Below, piece after piece: positions 1-8,620 of a stretch of 23,038 nucleotides of DNA (the stretch's first letter is position 1; each line of letters opens with the position of its first letter). The DNA is from an uncultured Eubacteriales bacterium. GTDB taxonomy: Bacteria > Bacillota > Clostridia > Oscillospirales > Acutalibacteraceae. The notes beneath the pieces are model-generated. The model was not told where the DNA came from and searched no databases. It was given only the letters and a program-made list of their open reading frames with translations. The stretch spans positions 1 to 23,038 of the forward strand of contig ONEU01000203.1 of assembly GCA_900316925.1 (NCBI GenBank). The letters run 5' to 3'. The position numbers and the translations under genes are program-made.

Positions 1-144
1 TATGAGAAGATTGATTCAGTGCAGCAATAAAAAAGTATTTCTAATACTGGATAATCTCCGTGTACATCACTCTAAAAAAGTCACCGAGAGAAATTTTTGT
101 TTTTACTTGTCATTCTACAACAGGCAGAAAGCATGAAGGATACA
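1..144. other. intergenic, nothing recognised
   Basis: This AT-rich stretch lies downstream of the decayed surface-protein gene. I see no plausible coding region, clear terminator or RNA gene in it. Confidence 0.4.
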
Positions 145-790
145 CTAACCCCGGTTCTTTTTCCTGCGAGAGCCGATCATTGCCATGCTCATTGCTAAGG
201 AAACGACAGCAGCCGCAATGAAAACGATAAACTCGTTTCCGGACGGATTGCCGGTTACAGAATACACGGTGTTTTTCGGGGCGTTCCCACGACTTCCATC
301 CGAGAGGATCGGCGTTTTTATCGTCACTGTATGTCCGCATCACTCATCCGTACATACAAATGTCGCCGCAGCAGCAGGGTATCACCCGAAAAGGAACTCT
401 TGTCGGCGGCTGTTTCAAAGATGACGCTGCACCCGTCGGGAAGAATCAGATTCACGTTTCCGTCTACGATAAACACGATGTTCTCGGGAACATCAACGGT
501 GCTCTCATTGAATGAGTACCATCCCGTTGTCAGATAAACGGAATGCGTCAGGCTCGTCCAATGGAGCTGTCTTGCAGAAACGATATTTTTTTCGCCCCAC
601 TCATTGATAAATTCCGTGTCCTCTGTCACGGCATACACAGCCACCAGATCGAGAGTAGGGGTGTCGGCGTCACCGTATCGCCGGGTTGATAATATGCGTC
701 GCTGTATTCTCCGCCGTTTACGCCGCCCTTCTGGTGACAGTAATCACCGCCGCCGGCTCCTATTGCCTCCCTTGACGATCAGAGGTAATC
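145..790 (-). pseudogene. decayed cell-surface protein gene (C-terminal part)
   Basis: On the minus strand, three pieces of one surface-protein C-terminus lie in different frames. The first (about 770-650) reads a Gly-rich segment with AIGAGGGDYCHQ and YQPGDTVTPT, typical of beta-helix surface proteins. A TGA stop sits just upstream of it. The second (644-324) continues with LDLVAVYAVTEDTEF and a beta-rich part with VDGNVNLILPDG, and ends at a TGA. The third (327-145) carries NTVYSVTGNPSGNEF, then a hydrophobic segment and the basic tail RRKKNRG, which looks like a C-terminal membrane anchor. At least two frame changes and one stop are needed to join them, so I call a pseudogene. The Gly-rich style and the anchor resemble the intact surface genes at the right end of the window. 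Sequencing error is a less likely explanation given several lesions. Confidence 0.7.
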
Positions 791-813
791 GATTGTATCC
801 TGCCAGTTACCAG

Positions 814-847
814 GGAAAACCTTTTTCTGGCGAAAAAAAGGTTTTCC
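814..847. repeat. long AT-rich hairpin, intergenic repeat type
   Basis: A 13-bp perfect inverted repeat pairs GGAAAACCTTTTT (814-826) with AAAAAGGTTTTCC (835-847) around an 8-nt loop. It is followed by CGGACCCC. It lies beside the decayed gene and is too far from any stop to be an obvious terminator. It has the look of a dispersed intergenic palindrome; only a genome-wide count could show that. Confidence 0.6.
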
Positions 848-955
848 TCGGACCCCTTTCCAAAATTCGCTGTCGGAAACACCAACTTCTCATCATTGTT
901 GACGGAGTATTTGCATGGATTTTCAATGCTGATTTCCGTTTTTCCTTATCCGGTG

Positions 956-1005
956 AAAAAAACAGCGGACGGCAGTTCATTCAGAAAGAATGATCCTGCC
1001 GTCCG
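956..1005 (-). terminator. rho-independent terminator of the ABC exporter operon
   Basis: On the minus strand a 10-bp stem CGGACGGCAG / CTGCCGTCCG (arms 996-1005 and 966-975) encloses a smaller CATTC/GAATG hairpin. A run of seven T follows. It sits about 60 nt after the stop of the 801-residue ABC protein. Confidence 0.85.
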
Positions 1006-1063
1006 TTATTGCTGTGTAACTGACCGACAACAAAGCCTGACGGTACTTCTATTCTCTTTTCAG

Positions 1064-3469
1064 CTATGCACTCTCAAACTGGCTGTTATAAAGCTGTGCA
1101 TAAAAGCCGTCCTCCGCAAGTAGTCCTTCGTGATCTCCGCTCTCTATAATATCCCCGTCCTTCATCACCAGGATCAGATCAGCATCTTTTATGGTTGAAA
1201 GCCTGTGCGCTATCACAAATGAAGTCCTGTTCTCCATCAGCTTATCCATCGCCTTCTGGATCTGCTGCTCCGTTCGGGTATCAACGGAGGAGGTTGCCTC
1301 GTCAAGAATCAGCATCGGCTTGTCGGCAATCATCGCACGGGCAATGGTAAGCTGCTGTTTCTGCCCCTGCGAGAGATTGACCTGATCGTTGAGTACCGTA
1401 TCGTACCCCTTGGGCAGGGTTCGGATAAAGTGGTGAAGTCCTACGGCCTTACACGCCTCTTTGATCTTTTCTTTACTGATCCCTGTTGAATTGTAAACCA
1501 GGTTTTCACTGATGGTCCCTTCAAAAAGCCAGGTATCCTGAAGCACCATGCAGAACTGTGAATGAACGGCCTCCCGGGTCATTTTGTTCGTAGGTGTCCC
1601 GTCAATGCGTATCTCGCCGCCCTGGATCTCATGGAAACGCATCAGAAGATTGACCATGGTGGTTTTCCCGGCGCCGGTCGGGCCGACGATAGCCACCTTT
1701 TGTCCGGGGCTGGCAACGGCTGAGAAATCATGGATCACGATTTTATCCGAATCCTCATAGCCGAATTTCACATGATCAAATTCAACCTGTCCCCTGACAG
1801 CCGGAAGCACTGCCACCTTACCACTTTCATCCTCCATTTCCTCGGCATCAAGAAATTCAAACACACGCTCACCTGCTGCCGCAGCAGACTGGAGAGACTG
1901 TACCGACTGGGCGATCTGGGTAAGGGGTTGGGTGAAGTAGCGGACGTACATCATAAAGGCAACGATCACGCCAAAACCGATCTGTCCGCTGAGTGCCATC
2001 GCACCGCCTACCACACAAACCGCCACATAGCCGAAGTTTCCGATAAAAATCATCATCGGCATCATCAGACCGGACAGGCACTGAGCCTTGAAGGCGCTGT
2101 CCCGGAGGTTCCCGTTCATCTCATCAAAGGTCTTCTGCGCACTTTCTTCCCCGTTGTAGGCTTTTACAACGGTATGGCCTGCATATATTTCCTCGATATG
2201 GCCGTCGATCTCGCCAAGGTGCATCTGCTGGCGGGCAAAGTACTTCTGGCTTTTGCCCATCACCGCAAACATCATCACAAACCCCAGTATACTGGAAACA
2301 ACCGCCGTCAGGGTCATCCATCCGTTTGTGATCAGCATCATCACCAGGCATCCGAAGAACAGTATGACGGAGGTGATCAGATTGCCGACACTTTGATTGA
2401 GAGACTGGCTGATGGTATCAACATCGTTGGTAACACGGGAAAGCACATCCCCGGTGCTGGTCCTGTTATAGAACCACATCGGGAGTCGGTTGATCTTCTG
2501 GGAAATTTCCGTGCGCATTCTTTTGGAAACACGCTGCGTTACGGTTGCCATGATTAAGCCCTGAATTGCAGACAAAAGATAACTGAGCACATAGAAGGCA
2601 ACCAGGGTCAGACCGATGGTGACAACCGCTTCCATATCAATGGAGGACGAAATAAGCCCCTCGATGGACGCAGGAAGACCTTCCATTGCTTTCTTCGCTG
2701 CCTCCTGGTTACCGGCATCCATCCCGGCAAAGCTCTCCATCATGGCAAGCTGATCCTCTCCGGTGACAGTAACGCCGTCGATGGTAATATCGGTATAAAG
2801 CGCCTTTGTGACGCTTCCGGGGATATCCGCCAAGGCAGAGCGCATTGCCGCTTCATCCCCCGTATCCAGACTCCCGAACAGCTTCAGGGTCGCAACCTGA
2901 TCGGCAGAGGGAATGGATACGCCATTGACGGTGATATCCGGGAACATAACCTTCAGGATACTTTCAGGCAAGGTTAATAGCTTTGCCTGCATCTGCGTCC
3001 GGTCGGTGTTTTGTCCCATATCAGAAAAAAGCTTCTGAAGCTCCGCCTTATCAGTGTCGGAAATATCCGGCGACACCATCACCGCGTTCATCCTTTCCTG
3101 CATCTTTGCCGGATCACTGATGCCTGCCGTGATACTGCCCATGACCGTTTTCATATTAGCGGTGACATTATTTGATATATCTCCCATGATCCGCGCCATT
3201 TTTCCGGTATCGGGAGCAATTCCTGACGTGACCGCGTCTGTCATCCTGGAAAGCATATCCGGTCCCATAAGTGTCAGCACCGTGCCGACGGAGGCGCAGA
3301 TAATCGCAATGATAAATACGGCAATATATTTCCGGCAGTAGTCGATCAGCTTTTTCCAGGTGCCCAACAGATCCTTTGCCTTTTCACCCAAGCCCATACC
3401 CGGAGGACCGCCGTGAGGACCATGACGCTTCTTTTTATATTGTCCGAATTGATATTCTTTGTTCTCCAT
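1064..3469 (-). CDS. heterodimeric ABC exporter subunit with catalytic NBD and large extracytoplasmic insertion
   Basis: An 801-residue fused membrane/ATPase half-transporter of the type IV (MsbA/TM288-like) exporter family. The first membrane helix is at about 47-69 and the rest of the membrane domain starts near 280. The ATPase domain has Walker A GPTGAGKT (about 593-600), signature LSQGQ (about 697), Walker B MLILDEATSSVD with the catalytic Glu, and the switch His in AHR (about 753). The signature deviates from LSGGQ, as expected when the partner holds the degenerate site. Residues about 72-280, between helices 1 and 2, form an insertion of about 200 residues where ordinary exporters have a short loop; it contains tandem repeats at 167-264. 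The N-terminus is basic with a HGPHGGPPGMG stretch. The ATG overlaps the partner's TAA by one base (TAATG), so translation is probably coupled. The substrate cannot be told; multidrug, lipid or peptide export are all possible. Confidence 0.92.
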   Translation of the reverse strand: MENKEYQFGQYKKKRHGPHGGPPGMGLGEKAKDLLGTWKKLIDYCRKYIAVFIIAIICASVGTVLTLMGPDMLSRMTDAVTSGIAPDTGKMARIMGDISNNVTANMKTVMGSITAGISDPAKMQERMNAVMVSPDISDTDKAELQKLFSDMGQNTDRTQMQAKLLTLPESILKVMFPDITVNGVSIPSADQVATLKLFGSLDTGDEAAMRSALADIPGSVTKALYTDITIDGVTVTGEDQLAMMESFAGMDAGNQEAAKKAMEGLPASIEGLISSSIDMEAVVTIGLTLVAFYVLSYLLSAIQGLIMATVTQRVSKRMRTEISQKINRLPMWFYNRTSTGDVLSRVTNDVDTISQSLNQSVGNLITSVILFFGCLVMMLITNGWMTLTAVVSSILGFVMMFAVMGKSQKYFARQQMHLGEIDGHIEEIYAGHTVVKAYNGEESAQKTFDEMNGNLRDSAFKAQCLSGLMMPMMIFIGNFGYVAVCVVGGAMALSGQIGFGVIVAFMMYVRYFTQPLTQIAQSVQSLQSAAAAGERVFEFLDAEEMEDESGKVAVLPAVRGQVEFDHVKFGYEDSDKIVIHDFSAVASPGQKVAIVGPTGAGKTTMVNLLMRFHEIQGGEIRIDGTPTNKMTREAVHSQFCMVLQDTWLFEGTISENLVYNSTGISKEKIKEACKAVGLHHFIRTLPKGYDTVLNDQVNLSQGQKQQLTIARAMIADKPMLILDEATSSVDTRTEQQIQKAMDKLMENRTSFVIAHRLSTIKDADLILVMKDGDIIESGDHEGLLAEDGFYAQLYNSQFESA

Positions 3470-5226
3470 TACGCCAGTTCCTCCTTTGAAAGCTGTGAAA
3501 GAGCAATCTGCTGATATACGTCACAGCTTTCCATCAGCTCATGGTGGCACCCCATTCCGGCAATTCTGCCTTCCTCCAAAACAATAATCTTATCCGCATG
3601 ACGGATCGTACCGATGCGCTGTGCAACAATAATACGGGTTGCATCGCCGCATTCCTGATCCAGCGCTTTACGGAGCTCACGGTCCGTTTTATAGTCAAGT
3701 GCCGAAAAGGAGTCGTCAAAGATAAAGATTTCCGGCTTTCTTGCAATGGCACGGGCAATGGAAATCCGCTGTTTCTGACCGCCGGAAAGATTTGTCCCGC
3801 CCTGCGCCACATAGCCGTCATAGCTGCCTTCCATATTCTCAACGAAATCCGTTGCCTGTGCGGCGGCTACGGCGGAGCTTATCACGTCATTATCGGGAGC
3901 CACGCCGCCGTTATCTCCGTAAGCTACATTTGAGCTGATGGTGCCCGTAAACAGCATCGCTCTCTGGGACACATAACCAATCTTATTGCGGAGAGCTTTT
4001 TGGGTATAATTCCTGACATCAACCCCGTCAACGAGGACCTGTCCTTCCGTCGCATCATAGAAACGGGGGATCAGATTGATCACGGTACTTTTACCGCAGC
4101 CGGTCGAGCCGATGATTGCAACGGTTTCTCCCTTACCGGCAGTAAACGAAATGTTCTCGATCACACATTCCTCGGCATCAGGATAGTGGAAGGATACGTT
4201 CCTGAATTCGATCTCACCCACTTTGCCGGCGGCTCCTTCCGTCTGATCTCCGTCAATAATGGTGGGCCTTGTATCCAGAACCTCACCGATACGCTTTGCC
4301 GAAACAGACGCACGGGGAAGTATCATAAAGATAACCACCAGCATCATAAAGGCCATGACTACCTGTATCGCATACTGGGAGAATACCATCATCTCGGAGA
4401 AAAGCGTGATCTTTTCTTTCAGTCCCGCCTGATTGATGAGAATAGCGCCGATCCAGTAGATTGCCAGCGCCAGTCCGCTCATAATCAGCTGGATACTCGG
4501 CATCATAAAGGACAATGTCCGCTGCGTAAAAAGATGCGCAGCGGTCAGTGCCCGGTTCGCCTTTTCAAATTTTTCTTCCTGGTACGGCTCGGCATTATAC
4601 GCACGGACAACTCGGATACCGGTAAGATTTTCTCTGGTGACCCGGTTCACATCATCTGTCAGTTTCTGCATTTTCTTGAATCTCGGAAGCGTGAGAACCA
4701 GGGCGAGCAGCACCACGATCAATAGAACACCCACCGCCGCAGCCGTGGAAACCGTCCACTCCATTGCTTTTCCCGAAATCTTATAAACTGCCCAGACAGC
4801 CGTAATGGGTGCTTTGATGAGCATTTGCAGTCCCATCACGATCAGCAGCTGCACCTGCATGATATCATTCGTGGAGCGTGTAATGAGACTTGCGGTGGAG
4901 AAATGACCAATCTCTTCCATTGAGAAGCTCTGTACCCTTCTGAACAGCTTTCCGCGAAGCTCCGCACCGAAATTCGCGGCGATTTTTGCGGAACAGACCG
5001 CCGTGACAACAGAAGCCACCAGACTGCCCAGCGCACACACAAGCATCATACCGCCGTTAGCAAGTATCTCTGACATTTCGCTGCCTTCCGTCTGCACAAG
5101 CTTCGTGATCTCTGCCATATATTCCGGCATTGTCAGGTCAAGCCATACCTGCAAAATAATAAAGACAAGAGATAGACCCACGAGTCCCCACTCTGTCTTT
5201 TTCAGGTTTCCGAATAGTTTCAACAT
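3469..5226 (-). CDS. heterodimeric ABC exporter subunit with degenerate NBD
   Basis: A 585-residue half-transporter, first gene of the exporter operon, of TM287/BmrC type. It has six predicted membrane helices, then an ATPase domain with Walker A GSTGCGKS (about 371-378), a canonical LSGGQ signature (about 478) and Walker B FIFDDSFSALD. The residue after the Walker B Asp is Asp instead of the catalytic Glu, and the switch His is Gln (VAQRIG, about 533). Known heterodimeric exporters have one degenerate and one catalytic site. Here the degenerate site would use this protein's Walker motifs with the partner's LSQGQ, and the catalytic site the partner's Walker motifs with this LSGGQ. The start is supported by GGAGAGG seven bases upstream and by a sigma-A promoter about 60 nt further up. 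Confidence 0.93.
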   Translation of the reverse strand: MLKLFGNLKKTEWGLVGLSLVFIILQVWLDLTMPEYMAEITKLVQTEGSEMSEILANGGMMLVCALGSLVASVVTAVCSAKIAANFGAELRGKLFRRVQSFSMEEIGHFSTASLITRSTNDIMQVQLLIVMGLQMLIKAPITAVWAVYKISGKAMEWTVSTAAAVGVLLIVVLLALVLTLPRFKKMQKLTDDVNRVTRENLTGIRVVRAYNAEPYQEEKFEKANRALTAAHLFTQRTLSFMMPSIQLIMSGLALAIYWIGAILINQAGLKEKITLFSEMMVFSQYAIQVVMAFMMLVVIFMILPRASVSAKRIGEVLDTRPTIIDGDQTEGAAGKVGEIEFRNVSFHYPDAEECVIENISFTAGKGETVAIIGSTGCGKSTVINLIPRFYDATEGQVLVDGVDVRNYTQKALRNKIGYVSQRAMLFTGTISSNVAYGDNGGVAPDNDVISSAVAAAQATDFVENMEGSYDGYVAQGGTNLSGGQKQRISIARAIARKPEIFIFDDSFSALDYKTDRELRKALDQECGDATRIIVAQRIGTIRHADKIIVLEEGRIAGMGCHHELMESCDVYQQIALSQLSKEELA

Positions 5227-5280
5227 ACGACCTCTCCATTTCCCTGACCGCGTCAGATGTTACTGTTATGCAATCTGGTT

Positions 5281-5297
5281 TGATCATAACATGATCA
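5281..5297. promoter_or_regulatory. candidate operator: perfect 17-bp dyad
   Basis: TGATCAT-AAC-ATGATCA is a perfect 7-bp inverted repeat with a 3-bp centre. It covers the -10 box and part of the spacer of the exporter promoter, where a dimeric repressor would block RNA polymerase. Size and position fit MarR- or TetR-type operators, but no such regulator is encoded in the window. Confidence 0.6.
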
Positions 5298-5311
5298 GCT
5301 TATTATTTCAA
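5283..5311 (-). promoter_or_regulatory. sigma-A promoter of the ABC exporter operon
   Basis: On the minus strand TTGAAA (5306-5311), a 17-base spacer and TATGAT (5283-5288) form a near-consensus promoter. Transcription should start near 5276, giving a leader of about 50 nt before the ATG at 5226. Confidence 0.8.
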
Positions 5312-5489
5312 GGGGGGATTTTCCGCAGGATAGCGTTCCCCTTCTGACAGTCCGGAACAGTCCCGGGGATCAGACTTATCATTGCTTCCATTCCGCCAGG
5401 GAATATTGATTGATATGAACAAGCCACCGAGACCTGACGTGTCAGCCATCAAAAATTTTACAATTCATTAACAAATGCAACAATCTTTA

Positions 5490-5517
5490 TTTACAATTAC
5501 AAAAATCGTGGTATAAT
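5490..5517 (+). promoter_or_regulatory. sigma-A promoter of the secreted metallophosphoesterase
   Basis: TTTACA (5490-5495), a 16-base spacer and a perfect TATAAT (5512-5517), preceded by A/T-rich sequence that could act as an UP element. Transcription should begin near 5524, so the in-frame ATG at 5525 would be leaderless; this supports the later start at 5567. Confidence 0.75.
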
Positions 5518-5566
5518 GTGATAAATGAAGTTTCCGACAAATCACAAAGAAAGAAGGATGATCATT

Positions 5567-8347
5567 ATGAGTTCCAAAGCGTGTTCCAGGGTAGCGGCAT
5601 TTTTGCTTTCGGCAGCATTGACTGTACCGATGCTTGCATCGTCATTCAGCACGGTCTATGCGGATAGCCTTGACGTCACTTCCCAGGAAAGCCAGCAGAA
5701 TCGTCTGTGTGCAACCTTCGGAGTCAGTCTTTCCTACACATTCACCGGCAGTTCAAAGGATAAAGCCGGCTATGCGGAGGGCACCATCACGCTGAAAGCA
5801 AATACCTCCGGAAAGTATAAGCTGTATTGGGCTGACAACACCAAAGCACTTGACGGATATTATCCGATTGATGAGCTGAACATGAAATCAGGCGAGACAA
5901 AGACTGTGGCCATGGGCTATCACACGGCTATCCCGGCAGGTGCAACGAAGGTGATTGCAACCACAGGCTCACTTTACACCGCTGACGCCGATACCGTTTA
6001 CGACATTCCCTCAAACAAAAGACTCTCCCAGGTAAGCGGCAACCTGCTTTACAAGTTCAGTACCTTCTCAGACGTACACATCGACAAAGGAAACGACTGG
6101 TACAAAAACGGTGAGAGCAACTTTAAAAAAGGACTTGTTTACAGCGTTAAAAATGGCGCCGACTATCTGATCGTCTCGGGTGACTGCATTACAAACGACA
6201 AAGGCCCCGACAAGGAGTGGGACGCCTACGAAAAGGCACTGAGCACCAGCAGCTTTGTCAATCCGGTCTGGGAATCCGACGGCAACCATGATCTGCACCA
6301 GGGTGTAGACTACGGTCTGAAAAAATTTATGAAAGCAACCGGCACTGACGGCTCCAACAGCGGGAAACCGTATTTTTACACAGTGGAAGAAACAACGGGC
6401 GACCTCTTCATTTTCATGGCGATAGAGCTGAACAAGGCTCCCAGCGATGCAGCGGTCTTTTCGGATGAACAGCTTACATGGGTGTCCAACCTGATTGAGC
6501 AGAACTATCAGAACCGGAACATTTTCCTGGTTCAACATTCTCCCCTCAGGGGCTTCGGCGCCGGCGACAGAATGTCCAAGCCCTATTACAGCGGACTGCT
6601 CAACCCGAATTTTTCCTCCAACCAGAAATTCAAGGCGATCCTGGAAAAGTATCCCCACATCGTCTTCCTTTCGGGACACACCCATGAGGATTTCGCCATG
6701 GACTACAATTACTCCAACGAAAACGGCACTGCCGCACACATGATCCATACCCCCTCGCTGGCAGGCTCCAAGATGCCGAAATCCTCCGATGACGCCCTTG
6801 ACAGCAATAACGGAATAGGCTTTAACTCACAGGCATATATTACCGAGGTCTATCAGAACGAAGTGATCTTCTACGGCGTGAATATAACCGACGAGAAGAA
6901 ATACCCGAAATACAGCTACATTATGGAAGGCTCACGCACAGCATCCTCCCCCCTGAACCAGCGTGCGGCCACACGTCCTCTCAAGAACATCTCAACAGAT
7001 ATCACCGCAGAGCTGAGCAAGGTTGCTTCAATCCTGTCCCAGTATTATGCCTACGCTTCTTATGACAGTTATCAGGCCCTGAAAAAGCTGTACTATCAGT
7101 ACAAAGGACAAACGACCGCCGATCAGAGCGTGAAGGACGAGTTTGAGTCAAGGATCAATACGCTCTCCCAATATACAGGGGAGATAGAGGTCCGCGAGTT
7201 GTATCAGGATTACTACTTTATCAACAATAAAGGCTGGAGCGAAGTCTACGCCTACGCATGGGAAGGCTCCTCCAAGAATGCCTCCTGGCCGGGCGTGAAG
7301 ATGACCAAGTGCGGTGTTGACAGCAGCAATAATGATATCTACAAGATCAGCTTCAACAGCGCCGGCGAGTTCGGCAATATCATCTTCGACAACGGCAGCA
7401 ATTCCAAGCAGACGGTGGATATTTCTCTCACCACCAACAAATATAATGCCTTTTCCATCAGCGGCAGCTCAAATAACAAGTATACGGTAAACAATTTCTC
7501 CTATCAGCCGCCTGCCCCCGAGGAAAAGCTTTCAAACACCTCTGCCATCTCCGCACAGAATGTCAAGCTCGGAGAAACATTGACAGTAAATGCTTCCGCT
7601 AAGGGCGGTTCGGGAAATTACACCTACGCCGTTTACTACAAGACGGCATCCTCTTCCGGCTGGACGACGGTGCAGGACTACAATACGAATGCAGCGGTTA
7701 CCTTTAAACCCGCAGCAGCAGAAAAATATGACGTCCTTGTAAAGGTGAAAGACAGCAAATCAACGATCGTCGATAAGTCCTTCCAGATCAATGTATTCCC
7801 CCAGCTCCGGAACGCCTCCGTGATCTCCGGAAACATCGGCCTGAAGGATACCATCAAGATTCAGGCAAAGGCCACCGGCGGTCTGGGAGCATATACCTAT
7901 GCGGTCTATTACAAACAGGCTTCCGAGACTTCCTATCATCTGAAACAGTCCTTCTCAACAAACAGCACCATCACCATCAAGCCCACAAAGGCAACGGTTT
8001 ATAACATTTCCGTTAAGGTAAAGGACTCCCGCAATGTCATCATCACCAAGCGTGTCAACGTGTCTGTCACCGTTCCGGAAAACACCTCCACCGTTGCTTC
8101 CGCGAACATTCGGTTAGGAGAGCAAATCTCTCTGAATTGTTCCGCTAAAAACGGAGGCGGAAACTATACCTACGCCGTGTATTACAAGAGAAACAATGCT
8201 TCCAAATGGACCCTCAAGCAGAAGTATTCCACCAATCGTGCGGTGACGATCAAACCCACCGCCAAAACTGTCTATGAAGTCTGTGTCAGGGCAAAGGACG
8301 GCCTGGGCAATGTCTCAAAGAAATTCTTCAAGGTGACCGTATCCTGA
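5567..8347 (+). CDS. secreted metallophosphoesterase with CBM26-like module and three C-terminal beta repeats
   Basis: A 926-residue exported protein. I start at 5567 because AGAAGG lies 9 bases upstream and the next in-frame ATGs lie at or too near the transcription start. A signal peptide covers about residues 1-33, followed by a beta-rich domain (about 45-150). A calcineurin-like phosphoesterase domain follows, with its full metal-ligand set: D169-x-H171, D206 in SGD, N240-H241 in GNHD, H324, and H371-x-H373 in GHTH. A helical linker (about 475-540) leads to a module at about 542-636 with GWSEVYAYAWEG and ASWPGVKM, typical of starch-binding CBM26. Three repeats of about 90 residues end the protein, each with (N/A)YTYAVYYK. 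No sortase or dockerin signal is seen. The phosphoesterase substrate is unknown; starch binding may tether it to granules or to the cell's starch-degrading surface. It stands alone between its own promoter and terminator. Confidence 0.88.
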   Translation: MSSKACSRVAAFLLSAALTVPMLASSFSTVYADSLDVTSQESQQNRLCATFGVSLSYTFTGSSKDKAGYAEGTITLKANTSGKYKLYWADNTKALDGYYPIDELNMKSGETKTVAMGYHTAIPAGATKVIATTGSLYTADADTVYDIPSNKRLSQVSGNLLYKFSTFSDVHIDKGNDWYKNGESNFKKGLVYSVKNGADYLIVSGDCITNDKGPDKEWDAYEKALSTSSFVNPVWESDGNHDLHQGVDYGLKKFMKATGTDGSNSGKPYFYTVEETTGDLFIFMAIELNKAPSDAAVFSDEQLTWVSNLIEQNYQNRNIFLVQHSPLRGFGAGDRMSKPYYSGLLNPNFSSNQKFKAILEKYPHIVFLSGHTHEDFAMDYNYSNENGTAAHMIHTPSLAGSKMPKSSDDALDSNNGIGFNSQAYITEVYQNEVIFYGVNITDEKKYPKYSYIMEGSRTASSPLNQRAATRPLKNISTDITAELSKVASILSQYYAYASYDSYQALKKLYYQYKGQTTADQSVKDEFESRINTLSQYTGEIEVRELYQDYYFINNKGWSEVYAYAWEGSSKNASWPGVKMTKCGVDSSNNDIYKISFNSAGEFGNIIFDNGSNSKQTVDISLTTNKYNAFSISGSSNNKYTVNNFSYQPPAPEEKLSNTSAISAQNVKLGETLTVNASAKGGSGNYTYAVYYKTASSSGWTTVQDYNTNAAVTFKPAAAEKYDVLVKVKDSKSTIVDKSFQINVFPQLRNASVISGNIGLKDTIKIQAKATGGLGAYTYAVYYKQASETSYHLKQSFSTNSTITIKPTKATVYNISVKVKDSRNVIITKRVNVSVTVPENTSTVASANIRLGEQISLNCSAKNGGGNYTYAVYYKRNNASKWTLKQKYSTNRAVTIKPTAKTVYEVCVRAKDGLGNVSKKFFKVTVS

Positions 8348-8372
8348 TAATCTCAAAATGACAAAACACTAT

Positions 8373-8407
8373 GCCGGATGGTGCTGATGCACTGTCCGGC
8401 TTTTTTT
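8373..8407 (+). terminator. rho-independent terminator after the metallophosphoesterase
   Basis: A 12-bp stem, with two G-U pairs, between GCCGGATGGTGC and GCACTGTCCGGC around a TGAT loop, followed at once by seven T. It begins 25 nt after the stop codon. Confidence 0.92.
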
Positions 8408-8419
8408 AAGGAGAAAACA

Positions 8420-8497
8420 ATGACGATCACTGTCAACCAGAAAGTGATGGAGCTATTTATGATTACAGGATTTTCAGAATATCTGAATATCAAGTAA
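8420..8497 (+). pseudogene. 25-codon relic of a STAS-domain (anti-sigma factor antagonist) gene
   Basis: This short frame has AAGGAG six bases before its ATG and encodes VNQKVMELFMITGFSEYLNI. That resembles the last 20 or so residues of clostridial STAS proteins of the SpoIIAA/RsbV type, which end in a V.EVFE.TGFS..L.I pattern. Only the C-terminal helix is left, so it cannot fold as a STAS domain. It lies between two terminators. The likely story is a deletion that removed the rest of the gene. The good ribosome site leaves open that the peptide is still made. Confidence 0.6.
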
Positions 8498-8521
8498 TCA
8501 CTCCAAATGCACAAAACGAGG

Positions 8522-8566
8522 GCCGCAGCCGTACAGATTGATTTCTGCACCGCTGCGGCTTTCTTG
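8522..8566 (+). terminator. terminator after the STAS relic
   Basis: GCCGCAGC (8522-8529) pairs with GCTGCGGC (8552-8559) as a perfect 8-bp stem with a 22-nt loop. TTTCTTGTTG follows. It may be the old terminator of the lost STAS gene and now separates the phosphoesterase from the operon at 8701. Confidence 0.75.
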
Positions 8567-8620
8567 TTGTGGAAACAGGATAGTTCCCGATCGGAAAATT
8601 CCACCTAAATTCCTTAAACA

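Noticed and set aside
1730..2557. 275-codon plus-strand frame rich in His and Arg
   Set aside because: It lies wholly opposite the ABC exporter gene, whose motifs are unmistakable; the composition is that of an antisense shadow.
4000..4725. 241-codon plus-strand frame
   Set aside because: Antisense to the other ABC exporter subunit; no ribosome site or recognisable domain.
6068..6748. 226-codon minus-strand frame
   Set aside because: Antisense to the metallophosphoesterase domain, which has its full set of metal ligands.
8353..8604. 83-codon minus-strand frame with a hydrophobic stretch
   Set aside because: It runs through two plus-strand terminators and the STAS relic and has no ribosome site; the hydrophobic part comes from antisense reading.
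8599..8611. TTCCACCTAAATT shared with 17022-17034, both upstream of operons
   Set aside because: A few 13-base matches are expected by chance in 23 kb, and the copies lie at different distances and orientations to their promoters.
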